Shown here piece after piece: positions 44,767 to 57,184 of a stretch of DNA of 64,000 nt. The translations under genes were made by a program, and so were the position numbers. Source of the DNA: Camillea tinctor (Eukaryota; Ascomycota; Sordariomycetes; Xylariales; Xylariaceae). The notes under the pieces are model-generated. The model ran no database searches and was not told the DNA's origin. It saw only the letters and a list, made by a program, of their open reading frames with translations. The number at the start of each line of letters is the position of its first letter. Positions within the stretch are counted from its first letter, which is position 1. Location: the NCBI GenBank assembly GCA_022578605.1, contig MU394121.1, positions 1 through 64,000 of the forward strand. Reading direction: 5' to 3'.

Positions 44767-47700
44767 AGTTCCATGCAGCGATCTCTCTCATCACCCGTCC
44801 GCATCCATTCTTCCCCACGTGAGTTTCGAGACGACCGAGGAGGCTGCTTCCACTATCTACTTACCCTGTTGTTCAAATGCTTAAAGAAGAAGAGTTATGA
44901 CTTGGTAGTAGTCCTCTTAACTAACGCATCTCTTGTTGCTCCCATCTAGCTATATCTCCGAATGCCACCACCCAGTCCTCCTCGAGGTCCCCTTCGCCCG
45001 AGCCTGAGCTCGCCCCCGAGAAGGAGAAGGCGCGCTCACGGCGGCGTCGATCACGTAGTCCTGCAGAGTCGACAGCTTCGCTCCCTATTCGCCGTAGCCA
45101 CGAGTCGTCCCGGGACGGCTCCTCTTCTCATCATCAGACTGGCGCGAGTGCGCCCAAGAAGCCAGTCATTGACCAGGCCCAAGCTCCCCCGGCCCAGCAG
45201 CAGCCGAGCGTCACCCCAGCCCGTCGCTCGCCTGTCCAGTCTCCCATCCACTCGCCTCTTTCCTCCAGTCCTCCCCAATCGATTATGAAGGATGACGGAC
45301 TCTCCCAGCCGCTGGCCCAACCCCTCCTATCTGACCTGTCCATGTACACGAATCCCCAGTTCCAGTTCGTCATGGAGACCGAAGGCACCACGCTCGAGGA
45401 GCTCGCCCACCTCGTCCGTCTATCCAAGTACCAGGAGCGCAAGCGCGCAAACACGCGCACCCGTCTCCAGAGGAGTCTGGTTTCTACCGCTCTTTCCGCG
45501 CGCCTGACCCGCTGCGGTGAGGTCTCGCTGAGGAATTCGGCCGATTTCTTCCGGAAGGACGACCAGCAGGCCTTTGCTAACCTGTACAGCGCCATTCACG
45601 ATGTGAGGGACAGCTGCGACGCTACCCGCCGTTATGCACTGCTGGAGCCCGACATGGAGAGCCTCCAATCCTCTGGCATGGCATCCTCGGAAACCCTGCT
45701 CGACAACGGGACTCTCGGCTCCAACGGCAACTTTGCCTCCGCCTCCGCCTCCGCCTCTGCTGGTACGCCGACAACGCCCTTCTTGAGCGAGATATCTGAT
45801 TCGTCCCGGGATGTCTTCTTATATTTCCTAACCCAGATTCGGACCAACCCGGACTACCTAGCCACCCGGCTGTGCGCTTTGAACAATTCGGAACTCCAGG
45901 CCCTTACTGTTTTTCCTCAGTCCCTAGAGTCTAAAGAATCGGTCTTGCCCCAGCACAGTCGCTCGAGTGGGCGCAGCGCCGGTGCCTCCCTCCTGAGGCA
46001 ATCCGCCGCGCAGGGCCCCAATGCCGTGGAGAGACTTCTCTCCTTCCAGCGCCACGACCCCCTTGCCGCCCTCATCCACACCTGCTTTGCCAATTCTGCC
46101 GGCCCCGGCAGCGCCGAGGATAAGCGGAGGACCGAGGTCTGGGCTACCGCCTGTGCTCGCCTCATCTCCACCAAGTTCCCCCAGGAGTATAATTGGGTTT
46201 CGGTGCTGACTTCCTGCGAGTATACTTTGATTTCTGTGCTGAATGTGTGGTCTGCCATGCGTGATTGGTCTGGACGCTCCAACATGGAGCTATTCCTCAT
46301 GAAGATCCTGGAAGAGGGAGCTTTCCTGCTCGACCGAGCGGAGGATCCGGATGGCACGAGGTTCAACATCTCTGCCTGGACTTCCCAGGATACCGAGGCT
46401 GCCACCGAGTTCTACGACCGGGCCGTCAGCGAGCTCTTCGAGATCATTGACGACCCGGACGCCACCGGCATTCCCGAGGGTGTGATTGAGCTGGGCAACG
46501 AGATCTTGCGCCGTCTGGACGGCAGGCTCGTGGACAATACCCGTCGATGGTTTGTATACAAGTGGCTCTTTTCTCGGTGGTTGCTCACCGTCGTCATCCA
46601 CCCCGAGAGCTGTGGCATGATGTCAGAGTACCACATCACCGTGTATGGCCGGCAGAAGATCCTGAAGCACGTGGCCTCCCGCGCCCAGCAATTGGTCATG
46701 GAGATGCTGCGGCCCCACAGTCCCGTCTCTCCCCCGCTGAAGATCCGCAAGCACATTGAGAACATCCTAGGCCGTTTCAGCCCCACCCGGAGCCCCAGGA
46801 CCGCCAGGCTCCTCCCTGCCCGGTCCATCACCTCGCTGCGGGAGACCGCTGAGGTCCACCCCTATCTCCTTATCAGCCCCGCGGATCTAGTGACGCTCAT
46901 CAACGCCCTGTTCCCGGAGCGTAGGCCCCGATCTGCGCACTCAGGCAGTATCCGTTCCGGTGCCCCATCCATCTCTGGGTTTTCTACTATCTCGCAACCC
47001 TTGTCTATTGCCACGTCCAGGAGCAACATGGAGACGGCCTCGGTGATAAGCATGAGTGCCTCGTCCGTTCTTAGTGATGCTACCACCTCGCGGGAACCTC
47101 TGCTTGATAGTTTCTTGGGCGGAACCCCTCAGCGCTACTCCCCTCCGGTGCCAGACATCGCCACCGCAGCAGCAGCTAACCAGAAGAAGTCCAGCAACTA
47201 CGAGGATGACGGCTACAAGCTGCGGTTGGCGACCCATGAGATGATCCAGCTTCTGGGTACGGATGCGGTCGCCGGATCGTGCCACCCGTGCGCCGAGCGC
47301 TGGGCCGTGCTGTTCGTCTCTGCCGACGGGAGAAGCCTCTCGTTGCAGATGACCTACGATCCGGAAGACGGACCTGAGGATGACTCTTCCATAACGAGTG
47401 ACACGGATGACGAGGAATCGGACGAGAGGCCAGAGCTCGACAACAACTATCACCAACTACGCGACTCGATCCTCAAACTGGTCGAGGACTTTGAAATCCC
47501 CCAAGGGCTCGAGGAGTCGGGATCGAGGACCACGTTTAGCAACCGGGCTAGCAGCCTCAAGAAGTACCGATCCAAGAACAAGGTAGTGACCCCTGGAACG
47601 TCGATGGGCAGCCGTAACCCGTACCGCGTGCAGCAAGAAGCCGCAGACAACGCAGAACCATCCATTGCCTCTTCCGCCTCCTCCACCAAGACCAAGGACT

Positions 47701-50387
47701 TGCAGGACGAGTCCGAACCCACTCCTGTGCTAGTCACCATGCTCAATGCCGCGTCTTCCCAGTCGCGTGTGCAGTCTGACTTTGTCTCCGCCCATCTCTA
47801 CTGGAGGACCCTGCAGCAGCTCAATGCCTTGACTTCCCCTTCTCTCCGTAAGAACGGATTTGCCACTCTGCTCAATATCTTCTCGCGCGGTCCCCGTGAC
47901 TCCATCCGCCGTTCCGCCGCGGCCATTGAGGAGTACGACGCCTGGCTGGTCTGGCTGAAGCAGAGCCAAGAGCGCCACGACGGCCTCATCGATACCATGA
48001 TGAAGCGCCTCAAGGCCCTTCGGGACAAGACCTGGTACGTAACTGGAGTGCTCGTGTCCAAGCACTACGAGCACACGCGGAAGATATGCAGTGCCCTCAA
48101 GATCATGGGAGTTCCACGAAGACGTGGTTCCCACAGCTCCAATCAGACCCCTACTGCCCGGAGCTCTGCTCTCAATTTTGTGTATCTGGAGGAATCCCAA
48201 ATGCTAGACCTGCTCGCCGCCAGCGAGGAGCAGGGAGGTCCCAACAAGCTCAGTGATGACCAGGCCGAGAAGACGAGAAAATGGCTCGAGCAGTCCAACA
48301 TCCAAAACATGTGCAAGGGCGAGGAGCGGATCCACCGCTTCTGCTGTGAAATTGACAACTGCATCGAGAGGCTGGTTGGCGATAGTGTGTCTTCCAACCC
48401 CGTGCTCTGGTCCAGCCCGCTTTATGCTCGCGACCGGAGATCTCTCGAGGGACCCACTCGTGGTAGAAACCGGGAGAGGGACAGTGTCTGGGGAGGCGAC
48501 GATGCGGCCAGCATCATCAGCACCAGCGACTACGGTCGCCGGTACGCCGCCTCCTCCAACCCTCCCAACTCGTTCGCTCGAGATCTGCGCAACCTTTCCG
48601 CCAGCAACTTTAGTCAGATCTCCATCGACTCAGGCCGGCATAGCTACTCCCGGGCCACCGGTAGCGTTCTATCGGATATCATGGACTCGAACGAATACTT
48701 CGGCGTGTCCTCGCCCATCCACACCATTGACTCCTCTGCCACGTTCTGGTCGCCTTTCCAGTCCACCCAGCCATCCGTCAGCTCGGCCACCTCGCGCGCG
48801 CAATCACCAACGACTAGCGTCACCAACTTTTCGGGGTCGTTCACCTACCCTAACCACTTCCCCTTGGGATCAAACTTTGGGATGACCCGACCCGGGACGT
48901 CGACCTCTTCCAACGAGACCGTCCATCTGCAGAAGGCCTCGGAAGACAAGCAACGCTTCCTCACCGAACTCCGCCAGACCCTGCTCAGCTTGATGCTGTC
49001 TGACCTTGGCAATTTCGTGTACGCCCCAGGCTCCGAGACGGATGTGTGGTTCACGCGTCTCGGACAGGAATGCATCGAACGCCGCGAACTCGATGAGCAG
49101 AGGGCACGACGACAACTGAGAAAGAAGGAGAACACCAACCGGACCCCGAAGCAGCGGGTCGTCGAGAAAAAGCGAAGCTCTATCAATCTACAGGAAGTAG
49201 GTAACAGTGGTGCTGATGACGATTCTCCCGTGTCGGTGCAGAGTATAGAAAGACACGATAGCCCTTCCGGTCCTGGAAACGACAGCTCGGCCACCAGTGA
49301 CACTGTTTCGACGCCCACTCAGACCAAGTCCGCGGGCAGGCTTAAGAAGAAGACCGCCAACAAGGACAAGGACAAGGACGACACATCCGAATTCCCTTAC
49401 AAGAAGGCCTACCAACGATTGCTGAGGATGTTCTCGGTTCATCCCAACCCCTACGCTAAACTCAATACCCTCTTCGAATTAGAACAGCTTATCATTGCTT
49501 CACTATCTACTGGCAAGCGCCGTTCCCGGTGGACGGCCCGCAGCCAGTTCGTGTCTAACGAAGACTCGGGGAGCGTCTACGGGAGGTCGAGGCGAGCCAC
49601 GATCCTCCAGTCGTCCCTGACGTCTGCTCTCCACCCTTCTCCTAACGCAAATGCGGAGACGCGTTCCGTGATTTCCCTGGGACCGGCTAACAAGGACGCT
49701 GTCGCCGGTGTGTTCCGGTCCCTGTTTAGCGACCCGACTATCCGTCCCCATACCTTGTTCCGTGATCTACAATTTATTAACTCGTTCGTTTCTCCGTCTA
49801 TACTTGATTCGGAGCAAAATGATTCTTTCTGGAACATTGGGCTGGCAGCCCTCTCTCTCAAACAGGATGTGACCACGACGATGGTCGAGATGGCAGATGA
49901 GGCCGTGTTGCTGTCGCGCACAAGATCGTCTGGCAGCACCGACGGTCGACCGGATTCACCGCGGCCGCCCGTGACCCACTCACTTCAAGATGCCGCCAGG
50001 ATGCTTACCATCGCGGCCAAGGAGGGCGACGCGACGGCCCAGCGCGAGTTGGGCCTGTTACACCTCAGCAACCCGGAGCTGGTCGAGAGGACTACGTTGC
50101 CTCTGTCCAAGCCCAGGGAGGTGTTCAAGCAGACGGCCATGGAGAAGAAGTTCGGTGCGCGATCGGGCAGCAACGCACGCCATCCAGGTGACCGGACCCG
50201 AGCCGGCTTGGGTACGACGGCCTCAACCCCATCGGGGATGCAAGACAGTGCCATGGATGGTGACGTCCGAAGTGACCCAGCGCTGATGTGTGTAGCTTGG
50301 CATTGGATGGAAGCTGCCGAGAACGGCGGAGACGAGGTCGCCAGGACCTTCTTGCGTCAAGATAACGAGATGATGGGTATGAGCTAA
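44764..50387 (+). CDS. Giant conserved-looking fungal protein with weak Sel1-like C-terminus
   Basis: Two exons, 44764-44818 and 44950-50387. The 131-nt intron runs GTGAGT...CATCTAG, and the join reads HSSPPISPNATTQSS in frame. The product is 1830 residues. The N-terminal 150 residues are Ser/Pro/Arg-rich and disordered. A structured part begins at FQFVMETEGTTLEELAHLVR (about 157) and continues through a helical region to about 650. Further blocks are GYKLRLATHEMIQLLGTDAV, EEYDAWLVWLKQSQERHDGL and FCCEIDNCIERLVGDSV, separated by Ser-rich linkers. Near the C-terminus, MLTIAAKEGDATAQRELGLL and CVAWHWMEAAENGGDEVA look like two degenerate Sel1 (TPR-like) repeats, split by an insert. No membrane segment or catalytic motif is evident. 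I do not know its function; scaffold or adaptor is a guess from the repeats. Its long open frame and blocks of non-repetitive sequence leave no doubt that it is a gene. Confidence 0.88.
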
Positions 50388-51897
50388 GCATCGTATCTTG
50401 ACTTACCTACGTTTTTTTTTCTTCTTTTTCCTCTAGCATGTCAACGACCCAAGACCTTTTACACTAAGACGGATAGCATGTTCGTCATCATCATTATTAC
50501 CACGTTGGACATATATGATGCATGCAGGCATGATACACAAGATTATGTACGAGGTACAGGACACACCGGCCACGTGATAAATCAGGCCACATTTTAACGG
50601 TTTTCCTTTCTGTTTGCTTTTATTTGGTTTTGCTTATTCAGTCTTCCCATTGGATACCCCTGACTGTCGCTGCGATGATGGTAACGCATCTTTTTATTGG
50701 CGTCCTGTCTTTGCGTCTTCCCCCTTTGGTCTGTGTTCATCATCATATCATATCCATATATATACCCAAAAGACTGAAGGGGAAAACAGGGATAAAAACA
50801 AAAATCGGCTTTCTTTTTTTTCTCGGCGCATAAAATGCACACGCATCTTCGAGAGAAAAGGGGGATAACTTGCCGGCTCATTTACTTTTTCTTTTGCAAC
50901 TTTGATTTACTGGTTGGGACTGATGATTAAGTTACTTACTCACCCTTATACGAAGCTCATACTGCTCTTTTGTACCATTGCATGGAGTTAGCAAGGGGAG
51001 ACGACAGGCGAGCGAAGCTGATATTGAAATGAAAAAGACAAAAAAAAAAAAATTAACGCAGGAAAGATACGAAAAAAATCGAAACAGGGCGGCAATTCAT
51101 TGGCTGGTTTTCATGTACCAAAAATGCATTTGCTTACCTTCGTTTTATTTTTCTCCTTTTTCTTACCTACCTATATATAGACGTGAGTATGTGCGCGCAT
51201 GTGGGTTAACATACCAAGTGCCAAGAGTGGGTTGTATGGGCGATGGATATACCAAAGTCATTTTTCATTTTTTTGCCTCTCTCTCTCTATGTGGGCTGGG
51301 TTCTACGCGATAGGGGACATACATAGGTGGTTTGGTTTGTTTTTCAAAATACCTATTTGGTAACAACTACCTACTTATTATACCTTATACCCACCATAAC
51401 CTAACCATAACATGCCATACCATTACCAAATTCAAGATGAACAGCATGTTTGTGAGGTGTTTCTTTTTTTCTTAATATCTCTAATACCCCTTTATTCATC
51501 TGTGATACCTCGTTCACCTCATGCTGGTAATTAGACTGGATTGGCTCGGTTGAGACTGGTTATAGAATATGGGAGGGAAGGAAAGGGATGGCATGGGAAA
51601 CAGGATGTGTATATTTGGTTTAGATGTATGGAACCTACGTATGTACATACGGGGGTTTATTAGACCACGAGTCAAGAGTAATTAGTAATGCTAATGATAA
51701 TGTATATTTTAATATACCCTTGCTGTTGTCTCGTGGTTTACATTCAAGGCTAGCTCGCGTCACGATCATAGCCAAGTACAAAAAGGCAGAAAAAGGCATC
51801 ATTAGAATATGCGTCTATTAGTCTATGTATGCAGCATGAGTATGGGTATCTCTATGTAGGCGTAGTCGTAGTCATGACAACTCCCTCCCCTTTCCCC
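50388..51897. other. Convergent 3' region between the giant gene and ceramide glucosyltransferase
   Basis: 1.5 kb, T/A-rich with homopolymer runs (TTTTTTTTT near 50412, AAAAAAAAAAA near 51041). It holds the 3' UTRs of both flanking genes. No supported gene: short frames such as 50978-51313 plus read through simple sequence. Direct CATGCAGGCATGATAC-type words near 50520 are not extended repeats. Confidence 0.5.
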
Positions 51898-53606
51898 TCA
51901 GTCTGTCTTTCCCCGCGCTACAGCCGTCGCCGTCCGATCATTACCTTCGTCATCCGTCGTAGTAGCACTGCTCGGCTCTGGATCCATGGCTTCAACCAGC
52001 ATATCAGAGCGGACGCGGAACCGCTTGCCTCGCCAGTTGACGCGGGTACCCAGCAGCACAGCCCAGGTCCATATCGGGAGGGCGAGCACTTCACGGCCGA
52101 GCCAGGCGAGGAACCACTCGTCGAAGCGGCGCTTCTCGGCACCGCCCCGGAGCGAGCCTCGAGCGAACGTGGGCGTCTCCTCGTCGATGAAGATGCTCTG
52201 CCCCGCGTGCAACTTCTTGAACACGATGCGGTCGAGCAAGATCCAGAGCGTCACGCCGGCGAGCCAGTAGTACCCAAAGGCGCTCCAGCTCTGCGCGATA
52301 CCGAAAGTGTCGTGGACCCAGGGGAGCGAGGTAAGTCCGAAGGCCATGTACAGGCAGCAGACCAGACTCTCGACGCCGTGTTCGACTAGCGTAGCCGAGA
52401 GCACGGTCCATTTTCGTGCACGCAGCCATCGGACGCGGCGGGCAGCATAGGCGGATATGGACATGCCGGCCATGGGCTGGATAGCGAGATCGCCGAATAC
52501 AAGACAGTGGTTCTTGAACCCAAGGAGCTTCGTCCGCCAGAGGAGATCGCCAATGACGTGATCTTCGCACATATAGGACGAAAAATGGTCGAGACCCTGG
52601 GGGAGAGTCGCGGCGGTGCCTTTGAGGATCGGATTGCGGGCAGGGTCGGTGGCCTGGTCGAGGTGCGACTTGCGGAACATGTTGCTCTTCCCGACGATGC
52701 AGGGGGCGATGCCGACGGTGTTGATGGCAACGTAGAACTTGGCGTGCGAAGTGGCCATGAACATCTCCTCCAGCCGACCGCCCCCGTGGGCCCAGGATCG
52801 TGAGAGGACAGAGGACGGCACGTCGATGTTGCTCTGAGTGTCGGAACCGCCGGTAACGGCAGACCCGGAGAGCAGCGCTTGACCTTCGGCGTTGGTATGG
52901 CTCATGGATGTCACGGTATCTACCACCAGAGGGAGTTGATGCACGAACTTGTAAGGGGCAGTTCGCTTATTGTCGGGCAGGTATCCACACAGCTTGTCGA
53001 CCATACGACCGGCAACGTCCCTGGCGATCCACACATTGCAATCCAGAGGCCAGATGATATCCCCCTTGGCTTCCCGGTACGCGCGACTCAGATTTCGGAT
53101 CTTGGGGTTCGGTCCGACATTGTTGACGTTGCCCTGCTCACCGTGGAGATAGGGGTCCTCGCTCTCGACAAACACCTTGGCATCAAAGTCGGGATAGTCG
53201 TCGAGCAGCTGGCGGATTATGGGGTAAGCCGGGTCTTGCTTCGATGAGACGCAGAAGTAGATGGTAAGCTTGTCCTTGGGGTAGGACTGGTGGAAGATAG
53301 AGGCGAGACATTCGTAGAGGGCAGGCTCTAAGCCCTTGGCCGGACGTATTATCGTGACATGGGGGATTTCGTCTTTAGGTAAGGTAGGAGATATGGGTTG
53401 TCTCGGTTCGGAAGAGTAGTGGCGGAAGCTAATAATAACCATGATGCAGGTTAGCGATTTTTACTACCTATCATTTTTCTGGTTGGGTTTGTCATGCGCA
53501 GTGGAACTTACATCTTGTAACTGCCCAAGCATTGAACGAGAATGACGATGCAACTCCAGATGAGTGCCACGCAGGCCAGAACTTGTATTATAGGAGGCAT
53601 TGGCAT
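51898..53606 (-). CDS. Ceramide glucosyltransferase (GT21)
   Basis: Two exons, 53606-53512 and 53428-51898, with an 83-nt intron (GTAAGT, GCTAAC branch, TATTAG). The join reads LGSYKIFRHYSSE. Starting at 53606 gives 541 residues (MPMPPIIQ); ATG 53600 would give 539. Exon 1 is a signal-anchor helix (ACVALIWSCIVILVQCLG). The catalytic region has VTIIRPAKGLEPALYECLAS, then SEDPY (D1 region), DCNVW (D2, about Asp161), CEDHVIGD (D3, about Asp321) and RRVRW (the (Q/R)xxRW motif, about 362-366). Hydrophobic C-terminal helices follow. GT21 enzymes transfer glucose from UDP-glucose to ceramide at the Golgi face, making glucosylceramide. In fungi this lipid is linked to hyphal growth, virulence and defensin sensitivity. 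Residue numbers are counted from the longer start. Confidence 0.95.
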
Positions 53607-55259
53607 ACGAGCATGACGGGGGGGAAGAAGTTGCTAGAGAAGAGGAAGTAGAAAGGCTCAGATTAAAAAGAAAAAAGAGTAAAAATAAAATATAAAATAA
53701 TGAAGAAACGAGGTCAAAGTTGAAGGTGTTGATAATGGATGTATGTAACAACCACCTCCTGTACTCGACTCGACTGGTATTCAGCAAATACGCGTAAAAG
53801 AAAAGAAAAAAGAATAGAAGAAAAAGAAGACACCCTTGCAAGGAAATGTTACCTAGTGACAGATATCCGGTCCGTGGATATTGGCTATCGTCATTTCGAA
53901 GTAACCCTGAACCTGAACCACTTCTAATGGACCCCGATTACACTTTTTTGGTTTCCCGTGTGAGAGAAGTAGGTGAAAGAGAAAAAAAAGAAGGTGAGGA
54001 AGTCCATTCCGAGATGTTGTATTAGAGACAATCGTTGATTGGTTGAGTTGATGCTACTAACTTAGTCTATCGAAGTTCCAATTGCTGACGATCCACAACG
54101 GCGTATCGTGGAATTTCCATTCTTTCCATTCTTCCCATTGTACCCTTCCATGTCTTTGACCTGACTAGGCATTTCGAATTCCTTCACCTCCTTTTGTTTT
54201 TTTCATTTCGAACTAACCTAGGCTATGCGGAAAATAATACTCGGGGAAAAGGAGAAATACGAAAAAGAAGAGAAGAAAAGGGGATGATGCCGAACTTGAA
54301 GCTACACCAAGTGGGTGGTATATTGGAAAATGGGATGAAGAGGTGATGGAGCACCCAACGAGAGCGTTGTACATAAAAATGTACCTAGGTTAGGTAAGTA
54401 GTGTATTCTGTAATGCATAAACCGTCTATCTACTTATGCCATTCTTATGTAACCATCCCTCAGTTCCAATCCGACCCCACCACCACCACCCCTGCAGCTG
54501 AACGAACCTCTGCGGCCAACCCCACTATAAGTCTTTCAATAAGGTTCGACGCCACTGGACAGTAAAATCCCGGTACCGAGATATTCCGGTACGTACCTTT
54601 TTTTTCAAACCTTAGGTCCAACTTTTTTCTTTTATCGATCACCGAAGAAAAAAAGAAAGAAAAAACCTTCTTCCCAAGTTCATCATCACATAGTGGGAAG
54701 AAGAACGAAGGGGAGAAGAAGAAAAAAAAGAAAGAAAAGAAGAAGAAAAGGCTCAATTGTTTATTTGAGGAGACATGTGATGATCATTTGATACGAGTCA
54801 TATCACTTTACCTTTTTATTAATATCTCTATTTCCTTTTTATCTAAGACATCTTCGTATTTCGTCTGCGCGGAATATTTTATTTTTCTTCCTCTGTAGTC
54901 TGCGTCTTACCGCGGCTATCAGATCATAAAGCCGGTTACTGTCAATATCGACATAGGATTTGACCTCCATGCTGTAAGTTTTTCTATTTCTATTTCCCAG
55001 CCATTACCACGGTCACCCTGCTACTACTGGTGATCCTCTGGGACGAAACACGCCATTTTATATCGCGGTGATGACACCCAATATCCGGAACTTAGAGGAT
55101 GTCAAATATCCTCGATGAGTGTCCAAATATAGACTTACAACGGTATCTGAGCGAATAGCCCTATTTTAAAAAATTATTCGATAGCCGCCGGAGCATTCTG
55201 TATCATCACAAACTAACCAATGGCGGTCATATAGCGTATCGAGATGAGGTGCAGCAACC
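53607..55259. other. Divergent intergenic region between ceramide glucosyltransferase and SEN2
   Basis: 1.65 kb of A/G- and T-rich simple sequence with no supported gene. It includes purine runs (about 53780-53830 and 54650-54745) and TACCTAGGT at 54382-54390. The frame 54460-54756 minus is a chance product of the AAGAAGAAAA tracts. The upstream leaders of both genes lie here. Confidence 0.5.
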
Positions 55260-56909
55260 ATGGCAGATACAATCAATTCCAAGTTCAACTTGCCCCAACA
55301 TGATCCTGCTTGCGCTTCTGCTTCTGCTTCTCCGCCCAATAGACCCGAAGTCAAGCAAGGAGCCCCCAAGGCTATCCCCCCCAAGGGACGCTCATTGAGC
55401 CAGACCTATGCCCTTCCCACCCCCATCCGCACCTATCCTCTACCCAGCTTCTACCCCAGCAACCCACTCTCGCTGTTCCACGTCGTGTACACGTGGGTAA
55501 GCCAGCTCGTCTCGCCCCCGCCCGTCGAGCCCTCAGTGGTCCATGTAGGCACCTGGTCGCCGGAGACCAGATCGGTCCATGTGCACGACCCCAAGTCCGT
55601 ACGGGCCCTGTGGGAACAGGGCTTCTTCGGCAAAGGTGTCTACAGCCGCAGCGAACCCAATTGGCTGAGGCGAGAGCAGGTCCGAAAGGGGAATCACGAT
55701 GCCCACGTCGCCGAGAATTTCACCGTCCAGCGGCGCGAGGAGCGGAAGCAGATGAAGTGGGATCGAGCGAGGCGCGAACACGAAGCCATCCTTAAGACGC
55801 GCATGGAAGAGGCCTGGGTTGCCCCCGTTGGTCCCGCCGAGCTGCTAGCTCTACCCAATTCTCAGAAAGACCTGCAACAACTTCGTCTCTCGAACGGTTT
55901 TGCCAATGGTGGTGTCCCTTCTTCTCTTGGGCATTCCCCGGTGCAACCCAACGGTAGTGGTCATAATGGTAGTGGACCTGTTGTAGAAAATGGTTCGCGC
56001 CCACGTACTCCCTCCAACGGTGTGATGGCCTCCCCCCCAAAGTCATCGTCGACGACACCACCACCCTCGGAGCCGAATGGAACGGTTCTGAAGCGGCGCA
56101 AGAGTGTGCGATTCTCGCCAAATGTGGAGTCAACCACCTTTGGATTATCAGATCCTCCTAGCCCCGGCCACGGATTGCAGCAGCTCAATGGTAAAGCATC
56201 GTCATCCAACGGTGCTGTTCCCAATGGCAACTCCCCTTTGGTTAACGGTAAAAGCTTGAGCAGCTCGACTCCGTCTTCCTCTGCATCTGAGGAGGACACG
56301 GCATCCCAAACCGGTTCAGAGCCGTCGACCACGACCAACGAGATCGTGGACATTGAACATCTGCAGCTAACCTTGGAAGAAACCTTTTACCTCGTTTTTG
56401 CCCTAGGCGTCTTAACCGTAGTAAATCCCGCGAGTGGTAGAGCCATGTCTGCAGAAGATCTGTTCACGCTGTTCCGCCAGACGTCGTATTTCCCTCCCAG
56501 GACCGTAGACCTGCAGCCGGACGATCCGTTCCTCCTGCATTATGTAGTGTACCACCACTTTCGCTCGCTGGGCTGGGTGGTGAGGCCAGGTATCAAGTTT
56601 GGCGTGGACTGGTTGCTGTACAACCGTGGGCCCGTGTTTGCGCATGCCGAATTCGCTTTGATCGTCCTGCCTGCATACACGGCCGACGAGTGGAAAGCTG
56701 CAGGACGCCAGCCTCCACGGCGGTCTTGGCACTGGCTGCACTCGATCAATCGCGTGCAGGCCACTGCATTGAAGACGCTGGTTCTCGTCTACGTCGATAT
56801 CCCCCCTCCGAGCGAGGGGCCGCTATTAGACCCCGCAGCGATGCTCCAGCGATACCACGTTCGCGAGTTTATCGTCAAGCGGTGGTTGAGTAACCGGAAT
56901 CGGGGTTAA
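55260..56909 (+). CDS. SEN2: tRNA-splicing endonuclease catalytic subunit Sen2
   Basis: Single exon, 549 residues. The N-terminal domain has LPTPIRTYPLPSFYPSNPLS (about 51-70) and HDPKSVRALWEQGFFGKGVYSRSEP (the LW..GFFGKG.LSRS block of Sen2, about 103-127). A long Ser/Gly/Asn-rich disordered insert covers about 200-360. The C-terminal nuclease domain starts at LQLTLEETFYLVFALGVL. The catalytic triad of this fold is visible: Tyr454 in DWLLYNRGPVFAHAEF, His462 in the same block and Lys505 in QATALKTLVLVYV. Sen2 cuts the 5' splice site of intron-containing pre-tRNAs in a complex with Sen34, Sen54 and Sen15. Its 3' end faces the MFS transporter 275 bp away. Start ATG 55260 has a CAACCATGG context. 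Confidence 0.95.
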   Translation: MADTINSKFNLPQHDPACASASASPPNRPEVKQGAPKAIPPKGRSLSQTYALPTPIRTYPLPSFYPSNPLSLFHVVYTWVSQLVSPPPVEPSVVHVGTWSPETRSVHVHDPKSVRALWEQGFFGKGVYSRSEPNWLRREQVRKGNHDAHVAENFTVQRREERKQMKWDRARREHEAILKTRMEEAWVAPVGPAELLALPNSQKDLQQLRLSNGFANGGVPSSLGHSPVQPNGSGHNGSGPVVENGSRPRTPSNGVMASPPKSSSTTPPPSEPNGTVLKRRKSVRFSPNVESTTFGLSDPPSPGHGLQQLNGKASSSNGAVPNGNSPLVNGKSLSSSTPSSSASEEDTASQTGSEPSTTTNEIVDIEHLQLTLEETFYLVFALGVLTVVNPASGRAMSAEDLFTLFRQTSYFPPRTVDLQPDDPFLLHYVVYHHFRSLGWVVRPGIKFGVDWLLYNRGPVFAHAEFALIVLPAYTADEWKAAGRQPPRRSWHWLHSINRVQATALKTLVLVYVDIPPPSEGPLLDPAAMLQRYHVREFIVKRWLSNRNRG

Positions 56910-57184
56910 AAGTTTTATGTTATTAGAGGAATGAAAAAAATTATAGCATCAGGCGGCGTTCTAGGTAGAGAAAGGGTTGGGTTTTCAGGATAACGTTGAA
57001 TATGACTGCATGTGTTGGGACTGAAATGAATTTACGGGTTATTGATTTGCAGCAAGCATGTGTACAGTGTTGTCATCTACAGATCTGGGCAAGATAGTCT
57101 AGATGTCATGAAATCTACCAATTCCTCTCTCTCATTTATCGTTTGCCATGTGCATAAGCCCATGCGTACCTAATCTATTCCCAT

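Noticed and set aside
54540..54560. tRNA B-box-like word GGTTCGACGCC
   Set aside because: No T-stem pairing, no A box at the right distance and no cloverleaf. Other GGTTCRA words in the window (near 34296 and 37485) fail in the same way.
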